Shown here: one piece after another, positions 41,066-49,354 of the stretch
Numbering within the stretch: position 1 is the first letter of the stretch
Layout of the letters: each line of letters starts with the position of its first letter
NCBI RefSeq assembly: GCF_014648495.1
Contig: NZ_BMRF01000002.1
Location: 62,001-126,000, forward strand
Origin: Actinomadura cremea
GTDB taxonomy: Bacteria > Actinomycetota > Actinomycetes > Streptosporangiales > Streptosporangiaceae
Direction: 5' to 3'
Length of the DNA stretch: 64,000 nucleotides
Program-made: the position numbers and the translations under genes
Notes under the pieces: model-generated
Seen by the model: only the letters and a program-made list of their open reading frames with translations
Databases searched by the model: none
Told to the model about the DNA's origin: nothing

Positions 41066-42235
41066 TCAGGCGTCGGTGCGACGGGACGGGATCGCGGCGC
41101 GGAGCGCGCCGTCCGCGGCGCGCAGGGCGCTGTTGATCGAGATCTCGCCGCGCATGCCGGGCGCCGCGACCATGTCGCCCGCGAGGAAGACGCCGTCCCC
41201 GCGGTCGATCGCCGGACGGTCGCGCCACGTCCGGCCGGGCAGGTCGAGCGCGCCCGTGCGGCCCCGGGCGGTCGCCGTGCGCGACCAGGTCGTCCGGTCG
41301 CGGCGGCCGGGGAGGGCGGCGTCGGCGAGGGCGTCGAGGCGGTGCTCGGCGGCGGCCCGGCCCTCGCCCTCCCGGACGGGCACGCCGAGCTGGAACAGCG
41401 ACTCGCCCGCCGGGGCGGTGCTCGGGTCCTGCATCGAGTACGACTCGTGGAAGCCGCCCTCGTCCAGGTCGAACACGATGAACGCGTCGCGGCGGTCGTC
41501 GCGGACGGCGAGGTCGAGCATCGCGTAGTGGCCGCTCTCCCAGGTCAGGGACGGGTCGCCGAGGAGCGTGCGGGCGGACGCCAGTTCGGTCGCGACGATC
41601 GTGGGCGTGTCCGGCGGCGCGGTGACGCGGGACCCGAGCTCGATCCGGACGCCCTGGTCGGCGGCCCGCGCGGCGAGCCGGTCCACGACCGCCTGCCAGC
41701 CGCCGACGGGCCAGCGGACGGCGGGCCGCTTCGGTGCGAACACCCGGGAGATCAGCCCCCAGACGAACGCCGCGGACAGCCGTCCGGTGTCGGCGTCGTA
41801 GGTGACGACCGAGATCGCGCTCGCGGCCCGCTCGGCGGTGCGCTCGCCGAACCGCTCGGCCGCCCACGAGCGGAAGTCGCGGTCCACGGGCGCGCGCAGG
41901 GAGGGCGTCCGCGCCGCCATGCGCAGGAACCCGGCGGGCGGGACGCGCCGCAGCCGGCCGTCCGCGCGGAAGAAGGTGTGCGTCATCATCCTGGGGCTGT
42001 ACCTGCCGAGGGGGCCGGTGAGCCCGCGGTCGGTGAGCCACGTCCAGTGCGGGCCGTCGGCGTAGAAGACGTGCGCGCCCTCGTGCGCGACGTGCGGCGC
42101 GGGGGTCGCGCGGCCCCGGCCGCCGAGGGTGCGGTGCGCCTCGTGCAGGGTGACGGACGCGCCGCCCTCCGCGCACGCGATGGCCGCGACGAGCCCGGCC
42201 ACGCCGCCGCCGATCACGGTGATCTCGTTGTTCAT
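41066..42235 (-). CDS. FAD-dependent oxidoreductase, phytoene-desaturase/amine-oxidase-like
   Basis: A 389-residue flavoprotein. The N-terminal dinucleotide-binding motif is MNNEITVIGGGVAGLVAAIA, with E of TLHEAHRTLGGRGRA binding the ribose, and the C-terminal FAD motif is DGVFLAGDMVAAPGMRGEIS. This is the NAD(P)/FAD-binding family around carotenoid desaturases and amine oxidases. No carotenoid genes are adjacent, so the substrate is open. ATG 42235 has GGAGG 5 bases before it; the frame continues to 42358. Confidence 0.85.
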   Translation of the reverse strand: MNNEITVIGGGVAGLVAAIACAEGGASVTLHEAHRTLGGRGRATPAPHVAHEGAHVFYADGPHWTWLTDRGLTGPLGRYSPRMMTHTFFRADGRLRRVPPAGFLRMAARTPSLRAPVDRDFRSWAAERFGERTAERAASAISVVTYDADTGRLSAAFVWGLISRVFAPKRPAVRWPVGGWQAVVDRLAARAADQGVRIELGSRVTAPPDTPTIVATELASARTLLGDPSLTWESGHYAMLDLAVRDDRRDAFIVFDLDEGGFHESYSMQDPSTAPAGESLFQLGVPVREGEGRAAAEHRLDALADAALPGRRDRTTWSRTATARGRTGALDLPGRTWRDRPAIDRGDGVFLAGDMVAAPGMRGEISINSALRAADGALRAAIPSRRTDA

Positions 42236-42560
42236 CAGGACCTCCGCAGTGCGGTCGCCCGGGGATTCCCGGACCTCGCCCGAACGACGCGTCCGGCGGC
42301 GCGGCCGTGACATCGCCCCCGTGTGAGCCCCGTCACGTGGCCTCGACTCGTCCATCAAGGCCAGTAAATGGCTTTGTCGTATATGTCGGTTAAATAGTGC
42401 CGAAGGGAATTCTGTCGAGAGTTCGTCCGGGAAAATTCGGCGACCGTCTCCCCAGGTGAGGCATTCTCCTGCATCATGGTGACCACCTCGCAGCGAGGGC
42501 CACCCCGGCGGTTTCTCATCGGTTCGGTCCCATCAGCCGCCTCCCTAAAGGACATGATGG
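42236..42560. promoter_or_regulatory. Divergent promoter region before the conservon
   Basis: The 325-base gap between the FAD oxidoreductase and cvnA. An AT-rich core at 42355-42440 (TAAATGGC, TCGTATATGTCGGTTAAATAG) is the best place for promoters on both strands. I saw no gene and no clear operator. Confidence 0.45.
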
Positions 42561-44477
42561 ATGACATTTGACGCAGACCGTTCCCGTATTGAACGCGCCG
42601 CACTCGAACGCGCGCTCCAATCCTGGCTCGTCGCGGTCGTCGTCGGCGGGGCAGGCTGGCTCGCGGCCGTCCTGGCCGCCGGACCGGACGACCGGATGCC
42701 GGTCGCCGCGGGCGCCGGCGGGCTGATCCTGGCGCTGTGCGTCGCCACCGCGACCGCCGTCTACTTCGCCGGCCTCGCCCACCGCCTCGACGCCCACCTC
42801 GCCGTGGCCGAGGGGGAGGACGAGCGGCTGGAGCGGCGGCTGCGCGATCTGGTCGACGGGCCGCTGCCGCTGCTCGTCGGCGGGCTCCGCGACGGCGCCG
42901 CGCCCGAGTCCGTCCTCGCCGACCTCCCCGAGACCCCCGACCCCGTCATCGCCCGCCTGCTGCGCGTCGTCGTCGAGGGCGTCGCCGCCGTCCGCGAGGA
43001 CGCCGACCGCGCGCGGGCCGAGACGGCCGCGCTCGAAGCGGACGCCCGCTGGCTGACCGGCACCGTCCTGCCGGAGTTCCGCACCCGGATGCCCGAACGG
43101 ATCGACTTCGTCCACGAGATCCTGGACGACCTCGACCGTCCCGCCACCGAGACGTTCCGGCGCCTCTCCCACGAGGTGGGCCTCGCCATCGCCCACCAGC
43201 GGCGCTGGCAGTGGGGCATCACGGCCAACTGCGCGCTCACCGCCGCCCGCATGCAGGCCGCCGTCCGGCGCGTGCTGCGGCAGCTGTACGAGATGGAGTT
43301 CCGCTACGACGAGACCGACGTCTTCTGGGAGATCATGGACCTGGACCACCAGGTCTCCCAGATGGGGCGCCTCGCCGACAGCATCGCGACGATGTGCGAC
43401 GGCCGGTCGGGACGCCGCTGGCAGAAGCCGATCCCGATGGAACGGATCGTCCGCAGCGCCATGGGCCGCTGCGACGACTTCCGCCGCGTCCGCTACATCA
43501 CCGACCACGACCGCGCCGTCTGCGGGCCGCACGCCGAGGGCGTCATCCAGGCGCTCGCCGAGCTCATCGACAACGCGCTGATGTTCTCCCTGGACGACAC
43601 CCCCGTCCACGTGTACGTCGAGAAGGAGATCTCCGGCGTCGTCATCACGGTCGAGGACGCGGGCATGGGGATGCGGCATACCGAGCTGGCGCAGGCCGAG
43701 TACCTGGTCGCCCGTCCGGACGACCGGACCGCGTGGACGGGCGAGTCGGTCGGGCTCGCGGTCGTGGGCATGCTCGCCGCGAAGCACAAGCTGAAGATCA
43801 GCTTCCGGCCGTCCTCGCGGGGCGGCGTCGCGGCGGTCCTGTTCGTCCCGGCCGAGATCGTCACCCGGCCGGTGGAGCGCTGGCCGTGGTCGGACGAGGG
43901 CGCGCCCGGGACCGAGGACGACGAGGTCCCGAGCGACCGGCGGACGGCCGGGCTCGCGGGCATGCCGCCGATCCCGGACGGCCGGACGGTCATGGCGCGG
44001 GAGCGCGAAAAGGTGCGGGCGCGGGAGCGCGAAAAGGTGCAGGTGCGGGAGCGCGAAAAGGTGCGGGCGCGGGAGCGCGAACGCTCGCCCGGCGGCGTCG
44101 TCGCGACCGCCCCCGCACCGGCCCCCGCAGCGGCCCCCGCAGCGGCCCCCGCAGCGGCCCCCGCAGCGGCCCCCGCAGCGGCCCCCGCACCGGCCCCCGC
44201 AGCGGCCCCCGCACCGGCATCCGCCTCGCCCGCCGAGCCGGGCGAGCTTCCGGTGGACGAGCCGCAGGAGGTCGTGGTCTGGGGCGATCTGGAGCTGCCG
44301 AAGCGGCGCCGCGGCGCGACCATCAGCCCGCAGGAGTGGGCGCTGATGGGCCTGCGGCCGCCGCAGCTCGAGAAGGAGGACGAGGGGGAGGCGTTCGCCG
44401 CCTTCATGGGGCCGTCCGGCGGCGCGGAGGCCGGCGGTGCCGAGGAACCCGGAGAGCCCGATGGAGGGGAACGTTGA
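42561..44477 (+). CDS. cvnA: Conservon sensor-like ATPase CvnA
   Basis: A 638-residue membrane protein, first of a five-gene conservon. Two TM helices lie near residues 20-42 and 46-70, followed by a helical linker and a GHKL ATPase domain at about 330-430 (ALAELIDNALMFS, ITVEDAGMGM, GESVGLAVVGML). No phospho-acceptor His box is evident, as in other CvnA proteins. The C-terminal tail is unusual: 3.5 copies of an 8-residue AREREKVR unit, then an Ala/Pro tract of about 36 residues, then a conserved-looking end (TISPQEWALMGLRPPQLE). CvnA proteins gather CvnB, C and D at the membrane in a G-protein-like complex. Confidence 0.9.
   Translation: MTFDADRSRIERAALERALQSWLVAVVVGGAGWLAAVLAAGPDDRMPVAAGAGGLILALCVATATAVYFAGLAHRLDAHLAVAEGEDERLERRLRDLVDGPLPLLVGGLRDGAAPESVLADLPETPDPVIARLLRVVVEGVAAVREDADRARAETAALEADARWLTGTVLPEFRTRMPERIDFVHEILDDLDRPATETFRRLSHEVGLAIAHQRRWQWGITANCALTAARMQAAVRRVLRQLYEMEFRYDETDVFWEIMDLDHQVSQMGRLADSIATMCDGRSGRRWQKPIPMERIVRSAMGRCDDFRRVRYITDHDRAVCGPHAEGVIQALAELIDNALMFSLDDTPVHVYVEKEISGVVITVEDAGMGMRHTELAQAEYLVARPDDRTAWTGESVGLAVVGMLAAKHKLKISFRPSSRGGVAAVLFVPAEIVTRPVERWPWSDEGAPGTEDDEVPSDRRTAGLAGMPPIPDGRTVMAREREKVRAREREKVQVREREKVRARERERSPGGVVATAPAPAPAAAPAAAPAAAPAAAPAAAPAPAPAAAPAPASASPAEPGELPVDEPQEVVVWGDLELPKRRRGATISPQEWALMGLRPPQLEKEDEGEAFAAFMGPSGGAEAGGAEEPGEPDGGER
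43995..44087 (+). repeat. 24-bp tandem repeat in cvnA
   Basis: About 3.5 copies of a 24-base unit (GCGCGGGAGCGCGAAAAGGT plus 4 bases) encoding charged AREREKVR blocks, likely a single alpha helix. Copies 2 and 3 differ by one or two substitutions. Confidence 0.85.
44109..44217 (+). repeat. 12-bp tandem repeat (Ala/Pro tract) in cvnA
   Basis: Repeats of GCCCCCGCAGCG, with some ACCG variants, encoding an AAAP/PAPA tract. Copy number is likely to vary between strains and the region is prone to assembly error. Confidence 0.85.
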
Positions 44478-44896
44478 CACCCGAGACGCGGGGCCTCGTC
44501 CGGCTCCTGGACTCGCTCAAGGACCAGGTCCGCGGCGTCCGGCACGTCCTCGTGCTGTCCAGGGACGGCCTGCGGATCAGCCACACCCACGAGCTCGACG
44601 ACGACCGGGCCGACCGGCTCGCGGCGCTCGCGTCCGGGGTGCAGAGCCTCTCGCTGAGCGCGTCCGCCGAGTTCGGCGACGGCGACGGCGTCGCGGCGGG
44701 CCGGTCGATGGTCGAGTTCCACGGCGGCGTGCTGCTGATCATCCCCGCCGGGCAGGGCGCCCACCTGGCCGTGGTGACCGAGCCGAACACCGACGTCGGG
44801 CTCGCGGGGCGCCGGATGGAGGAGCTGGCCCGGCAGATCCGCGGCGAGCTGTACGCCGCGCCGCGCCCCCGGCCCGAGCACGACGCCCGGACATGA
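44474..44896 (+). CDS. cvnB: Roadblock/LC7 protein CvnB
   Basis: A 140-residue roadblock-fold protein: TRGLVRLLDSLKDQVRGVRH, VLVLSRDGLRISHTHELDDD, LAALASGVQSLSLSAS, VEFHGGVLLIIPAGQGAHLA. Roadblock proteins act as GTPase-activating or scaffold partners (MglB-like) of the small GTPase two genes on. The start is TTG 44474, overlapping the cvnA stop by 4 bases (TTGA) with GGAGGGG just upstream. Confidence 0.93.
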   Translation: MTPETRGLVRLLDSLKDQVRGVRHVLVLSRDGLRISHTHELDDDRADRLAALASGVQSLSLSASAEFGDGDGVAAGRSMVEFHGGVLLIIPAGQGAHLAVVTEPNTDVGLAGRRMEELARQIRGELYAAPRPRPEHDART

Positions 44897-45321
44897 GCGC
44901 GCACGCCGACGCCGACGGCCCCGACCGGCTCTTCGCGGTCCCCCGGGGCCGCGACCGGGCGGGCGGCGGCCCGCCCGCGCGGCGCGGCCCGTCCGGGCCG
45001 GGAGCCCCGCGCCGGTTCCGGCGGGCCGCCGAACCGGACGTCCTGGACGTCGTCGCGCTGATCGTCGCCGAGGACGACCCGGGCGGCGGCCTGCCGGCCG
45101 AGCAGGTCGCGGTGCTGCGGCTCTGCCGCGGCCATCCGGTCGCGCTGGTCGAGCTGGCCGCCCGCCTCGACATGCCCGTGCACGTCGCGCGGATCCTGCT
45201 GCGCGACATGCGCGACACCGGGCGGATCACCGTCCGGCACCCGTCCACGGCCGTGGCCCCCTCGCGCTCGGCCGACCTCGAAACGCTGAAGCAGGTCCTC
45301 GTTGGACTCGAACGCCTTTGA
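44893..45321 (+). CDS. cvnC: DUF742 protein CvnC
   Basis: A 142-residue protein with a disordered, Pro/Gly/Arg-rich N terminus and the DUF742 domain: LPAEQVAVLRLCRGHPVALV, ELAARLDMPVHVARILLRDM, RDTGRITVRHP and the end SADLETLKQVLVGLERL. The winged-helix-like fold is a conservon component. The start shares ATGA with the cvnB stop, and its 3' end overlaps cvnD by 20 bases. Confidence 0.92.
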   Translation: MSAHADADGPDRLFAVPRGRDRAGGGPPARRGPSGPGAPRRFRRAAEPDVLDVVALIVAEDDPGGGLPAEQVAVLRLCRGHPVALVELAARLDMPVHVARILLRDMRDTGRITVRHPSTAVAPSRSADLETLKQVLVGLERL

Positions 45322-45904
45322 GCCCCCGCCCGTCGAGGCGCCGCTGCGCCGCACCGCCCGGGACGCCCTGAAGATCGTGATCGTGGGCGGCTTCGGGGCC
45401 GGCAAGACCACCATGGTCGGCTCGGTCAGCGAGATCCGGCCGCTGAGCACCGAGGAGGTCATGACGGAGGCCGGGGAGGGGATCGACGACCTCACCGGCG
45501 TCCACGCGAAACGCGCCACCACGGTCGCGTTCGACTTCGGCCGGATCTCGCTCGACGAGCGCCGCGTCCTGTACCTGTTCGGGGCGCCCGGCCAGGAACG
45601 GTTCTGGTTCCTGTGGGACCGGCTGTTCACCGGCAGCCTCGGCGCGGTCGCCCTCATCGACGCGCGCCGGCTGTCCGACTCGTTCCACTGCATCGACCGG
45701 CTGGAGGCGCGGGACATGCCGTTCGTCGTGGCCGTCAACCGGTTCCCCGGGGCGCGGCCGCCGCTCGACCGGGTCCGCGCCGCGCTCTGCCTGGACGACC
45801 GCGTTCCGCTGATCGAGTGCGACGCCCGCGTCCGCGACTCGTCCAAGGCGGTGCTGATCGCGCTCGTCCGGTACCTGACCCATCTCCGGGAGGACGCGAC
45901 ATGA
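45302..45904 (+). CDS. cvnD: Small Ras-like GTPase CvnD
   Basis: A 200-residue GTP-binding protein of the conservon/MglA-like group. P-loop GGFGAGKTT (residues 29-37), switch II region YLFGAPGQERFWFLWDRLFT and an NKxD equivalent VAVNRFPGARP are present. TTG 45302 starts within cvnC. It should cycle between GTP and GDP under CvnB control and signal from the membrane complex; its effector is unknown. Confidence 0.93.
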   Translation: MDSNAFEPPPVEAPLRRTARDALKIVIVGGFGAGKTTMVGSVSEIRPLSTEEVMTEAGEGIDDLTGVHAKRATTVAFDFGRISLDERRVLYLFGAPGQERFWFLWDRLFTGSLGAVALIDARRLSDSFHCIDRLEARDMPFVVAVNRFPGARPPLDRVRAALCLDDRVPLIECDARVRDSSKAVLIALVRYLTHLREDAT

Positions 45905-47181
45905 CCGAGACGTCCGAGGCGCCCGTGCCCGCGCCGGGACCGCCCGAGGGCGCCGAGCTGCTCGCCCGCAAGGCGGTCGTGCGGGTGACCGGCGCCGACG
46001 CGGCGGGCGCCGATCCGGCGGAGTTCTACCGGTGGCTGCACCGCGAGCACGGCCCGGTCGTCCCGGTGCTGCTGGACGGCGACGTCCCCGCCTGGTTCGT
46101 GATCGGGTACCGGGAGCTCCACCAGATCACCGCGGACGACGGCCGGTTCGCCCGCGACTGCCGCCGCTGGAACGCGTGGCATCGCGTGCCGGACGACTGG
46201 CCGCTGATGCCCTACGTCGGCTGGACCCCGTCGGTGATGTTCGCCGAGGGCGACGCGCACCGGCGCCGGGCCGGGGCGATCGGGGACGCGCTCGGCGCCG
46301 TCGACCCGCCCGTCCTCGCGGGCCTGTGCGCCCGCGAGTGCGACGCGCTCGTCACCGAGTTCGTCGGGGACGGGAAGGCCGACCTCGTCGAGCAGTACTC
46401 GCACCGCGTGCCGCTGCGGATCATCGCCCGGCTGTTCGGGCTGGCGGGGGACGAGATCCCCGAGCTGGTCCGGGACGTCGCCGAGTCCCTGGACGTCGGC
46501 GACCGGGCGGCCCGCGCGCACGAGCGCATCCACGCGCGGATGCGGGGGCTCGTCGAGGCGCGCGGGCGGTGTCCCGCGCAGGACGTCCCGTCCGTCCTGC
46601 TGGGGCACGCGGCGGGGCTCACCCCCGACGAGATCACCATCGACCTGCTGGTGGTGATGGCCGCCGCGCAGCAGCCCACCGGCAACTGGATCGCGAACGC
46701 GCTGCGGCTGATCCTGGAGGACGACCAGCTCAACGCGTCGGTGCAGGGCGGACGGCTCAGCGTCGACCAGGCGCTCCGGCGGGTCCTGTGGGACGACACG
46801 CCGACGCAGAACTTCATCGGCCGCTGGGCCGTGCAGGGCTGCGACCTGAGCGGGCACCGCATCAGCGCCGGTGACCTGATGGTCATGGGGCTGGCCGCCG
46901 CCAACCGCGACCCGCGGGCGCGGTCGGCGGGCGGTCACCGGGACGCGGCCACCCGCGCCTACATGTCGTTCGGGCACGGCGAGCACGGCTGCCCGTACCC
47001 GGGCCCGCGCCTCGCCCTGATGATCGCGCGGACCGCCATCGAGGTGCTGCTCGACCGGTTGCCCGACGTCGCCCTGGCCGTCCCCGCGGACGAGCTGGAG
47101 TGGCGGCCGTCGTTCTGGATGCGGGGCCTGCACGACCTGCCCGTCACGTTCGACCCGTCCGGGGTCGGGCCGCCGCGGTGA
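45901..47181 (+). CDS. cvnE: Conservon cytochrome P450 CvnE
   Basis: A 426-residue P450 whose start shares ATGA with the cvnD stop. The heme-binding loop is FGHGEHGCPYPGPRLA with the cysteine ligand. The I-helix site reads MAAAQQPTGNWIANAL instead of the usual AGxxT, and in the K helix, where ExxR is expected, I read ALRRVLWDDTPTQNFIGRWA with no Glu in place. Altered helices have been seen in conservon P450s, so it may be non-catalytic or atypical. The last 38 bases overlap the converging P450 gene. Confidence 0.88.
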   Translation: MTETSEAPVPAPGPPEGAELLARKAVVRVTGADAAGADPAEFYRWLHREHGPVVPVLLDGDVPAWFVIGYRELHQITADDGRFARDCRRWNAWHRVPDDWPLMPYVGWTPSVMFAEGDAHRRRAGAIGDALGAVDPPVLAGLCARECDALVTEFVGDGKADLVEQYSHRVPLRIIARLFGLAGDEIPELVRDVAESLDVGDRAARAHERIHARMRGLVEARGRCPAQDVPSVLLGHAAGLTPDEITIDLLVVMAAAQQPTGNWIANALRLILEDDQLNASVQGGRLSVDQALRRVLWDDTPTQNFIGRWAVQGCDLSGHRISAGDLMVMGLAAANRDPRARSAGGHRDAATRAYMSFGHGEHGCPYPGPRLALMIARTAIEVLLDRLPDVALAVPADELEWRPSFWMRGLHDLPVTFDPSGVGPPR

Positions 47182-48397
47182 CGGACGGCCCGGTCAGGGC
47201 GGCGGGCGTGAAGGCCATCCGCACCGCCGCCGGTCCGCGCGTGAACAGGCCCGCCTCGGCGGGCGCGAACCCGGCGGCGGGCCGCAGGTCGGGCAGCGCG
47301 TCCAGCAGCAGGTTCGCGCCGACCTCCACCTCCGCCTTGGCGAGCAGCGCCCCGACGCAGAAGTGCCGGCCGAGGGCGAACGCCAGATGGTCGGCGGCCG
47401 CGGAGAACGCGTTCGTCGTGGACAGGTCGTCCCGGAAGAGGTCGAACCGGTCGGGACGGGCGTACCGGTCGGGGTCGCGGTTCGCGGCCCCGATCAGGCA
47501 CGTCACGGTGCTGCCCGCCGGGATCGTCCCGCCGCTCACCCGCACGTCCGCCGCCGGCTGCCGCATGATCATGTGGACGGGCGGGCTGTACCGCAGCGTC
47601 TCGGCGAACGCGCGGGGGATCAGGCTCCGGTCGGCGCGGACGGCCGCGAGCTGGTCGGGGTGCGCGACGAGGTTCGCGAACAGCGCGGAGATCGCCTTGT
47701 CGGTGGTCTCCCCGCCCGCCGCGAGCAGCAGGCTGACGAACGCCTTGACCTCCTCGTCGGTCATCCGCGTCCCGTCGATCTCCGCCAGGCACAGCCTCGA
47801 CAGCAGGTCGTCGCCGGGCTCCGCGCGGCGCCGCGCGATGATCGGCAGCAGGTACTCGGCGAGTTCGGCGCGCGTCCGCAGCCCGGACTCGGCGACGTCC
47901 GGGTCCTGCGCGAGATTGCCGAGGAAAGCGATGATCGAGGTGTACCAGCGCTGGAACCGCGCGTGGTCGGCCCGGTCGAGGCCGAGCATGTCGACGATGA
48001 CGTTGATCGGGAAATGCGTGCTGAACTGTCCGACCAGTTCGACCGTTCCGGCCGTCCGGAATTCGTCGATCAGTTCGCGCGCGTTCCGTTCGATCACCGG
48101 CAGGAACGTGTCGCGCAGTTCGGCGCCCCGGAACGCGGGCGCCACCAGCCCCCGGCGCACGGCGTGCTCGCGCCCGCTGAGCTGCAGGATCGTCCGTCCG
48201 TGCACGGGTTCGAGCTGCCAGTCGTAGTTCGCGGTGGTGAACACGGGGTCGCGGAAGGCGCGCTCGACGTCGGTGTATCGCGAGATCAGATAGCTCTGCG
48301 TGGCCTCGTGCCAGAAGAGCGGCGCCTCTTCCCGCAGGACGCGGTATCCGGTGTACGGATCGGCGGCGAATTCGGGCGACAGGATTTCCGGAATCAT
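47144..48397 (-). CDS. Cytochrome P450
   Basis: A 417-residue class I bacterial P450 with all hallmarks: I helix SLLLAAGGETTDKAISALFA, K helix ETLRYSPPV (ExxR) and heme loop FALGRHFCVGALLAKAEVEV. The N-terminal EFAADPYTGYRVLREEAP is typical. No ferredoxin gene is adjacent, so it must use a distant redox partner. It has an ATG at 48397 with GGGAG upstream. It converges on and overlaps cvnE. Two SDR genes upstream on the same strand could belong to the same pathway, but 279 bases and a hairpin separate them. Confidence 0.92.
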   Translation of the reverse strand: MIPEILSPEFAADPYTGYRVLREEAPLFWHEATQSYLISRYTDVERAFRDPVFTTANYDWQLEPVHGRTILQLSGREHAVRRGLVAPAFRGAELRDTFLPVIERNARELIDEFRTAGTVELVGQFSTHFPINVIVDMLGLDRADHARFQRWYTSIIAFLGNLAQDPDVAESGLRTRAELAEYLLPIIARRRAEPGDDLLSRLCLAEIDGTRMTDEEVKAFVSLLLAAGGETTDKAISALFANLVAHPDQLAAVRADRSLIPRAFAETLRYSPPVHMIMRQPAADVRVSGGTIPAGSTVTCLIGAANRDPDRYARPDRFDLFRDDLSTTNAFSAAADHLAFALGRHFCVGALLAKAEVEVGANLLLDALPDLRPAAGFAPAEAGLFTRGPAAVRMAFTPAALTGPSVTAAARPRTGRT

Positions 48398-48636
48398 GGT
48401 CGCTCCCGGTCGCGGTCATTGACCCCCCGAGCTTAGGAAGCCGAATTCGCGCGGTCCAGGGTCGGTTTCCGTGCGTGACCGCGAAATTCGTTCAGGCCGT
48501 TTCCGGCCGGAGAGGGGCGCGGATCTTGCGGGCCGTGGGACGGGCGGGGCCGGCCCGAGGTCGTCCAGCAGCGCCCGGACGCCCGCGCCGCCGCGATCGC
48601 CCGGTGGACGACGGCGATCCAGTCGAAGGTCACGGA

Positions 48637-48654
48637 CGTGGACATCCGTCCACG
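48637..48654 (-). terminator. Hairpin after the SDR pair
   Basis: CGTGGAC-atcc-GTCCACG, 7 bp with a 4-base loop, 22 bases beyond the SDR stop at 48677 on the minus strand. The rest of the 279-base gap to the P450 start shows no gene. Confidence 0.5.
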
Positions 48655-48676
48655 ATCCGGGTTCGGGCGACTCCGG

Positions 48677-49354
48677 TCAGGCGCGGGCGCGCGTACGGCC
48701 GCCCGTCAGGTTCAGCGTCTGGCCGACCATGGTCGGCAGCCGCGGGTCGGCGAGGAACGCCACGGACGCGGCGACCTCCGCGGCGGTCGCGGACCGCCCC
48801 AGCGGCGTCGGCTCGCCCGGCTCGGCCGGTGCGACCGCGTTCACCGAGACGCCGAGCGGCGCCAGCTCCCGGCCCAGCGACTTCGCCAGCGCGATCACCC
48901 CCGCGTGGGCCGCCGACCAGGCGGTGGCGTCCGCGCGGCCGGTCATGCCCGCCTCCGAAGCCAGCAGCACGATCCGCCCGCCGCCGCGCTCCGCCATCCC
49001 CGGCAGGACGGCCTGCGCGCAGGCGAACGCCCCGCCGAGCGCGGTGTCGACGACGTGCCACCAGTCGTCCAGGTCGTGCTTGGGCAGCGGCGCGGTCGTC
49101 CGGTGCGCGGCCGCGGCGACCAGGATCGCGACGTGCTCGCCCGCCGCCCGTTCCAGCCGTCCGAGCATGGCGTGGACGCCGTCCGGGTGGGTGACGTCGC
49201 CCGGCGCGGCGATGCCGCCGATCTCCCGCGCGAGGCCGCGCAGGCCGACGTCCGGGAGGTCGTTCACCCCGACCCGGTGGCCGTCGGCCGCGAGCCGCCG
49301 CGCGATCGCGCCGCCGTACTCCCCGCCCGCCCCGGTGACGAGTGCGAGCGACAT
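48677..49354 (-). CDS. Short-chain dehydrogenase/reductase-fold protein lacking catalytic Tyr/Lys
   Basis: A 225-residue SDR. The cofactor loop is altered (VTGAGGEYGGAIARRL), Ser133 is present (IVLLASEAGMTG), but the YxxxK position reads W146-SAA-H150 (ATAWSAAHAGVIALAKSL), so both catalytic residues are replaced. The C terminus (LPTMVGQTLNLTGGRT) is normal. Its ATG shares one base with the stop of the upstream SDR (TGATG), so the two are made together. It is probably a non-catalytic subunit of a hetero-oligomer with that SDR, which is inference. Confidence 0.85.
   Translation of the reverse strand: MSLALVTGAGGEYGGAIARRLAADGHRVGVNDLPDVGLRGLAREIGGIAAPGDVTHPDGVHAMLGRLERAAGEHVAILVAAAAHRTTAPLPKHDLDDWWHVVDTALGGAFACAQAVLPGMAERGGGRIVLLASEAGMTGRADATAWSAAHAGVIALAKSLGRELAPLGVSVNAVAPAEPGEPTPLGRSATAAEVAASVAFLADPRLPTMVGQTLNLTGGRTRARA

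Noticed and set aside
42355-42603. 82-codon minus-strand frame upstream of cvnA
   Set aside because: It overlaps the cvnA start and promoter region; no ribosome site or family features.
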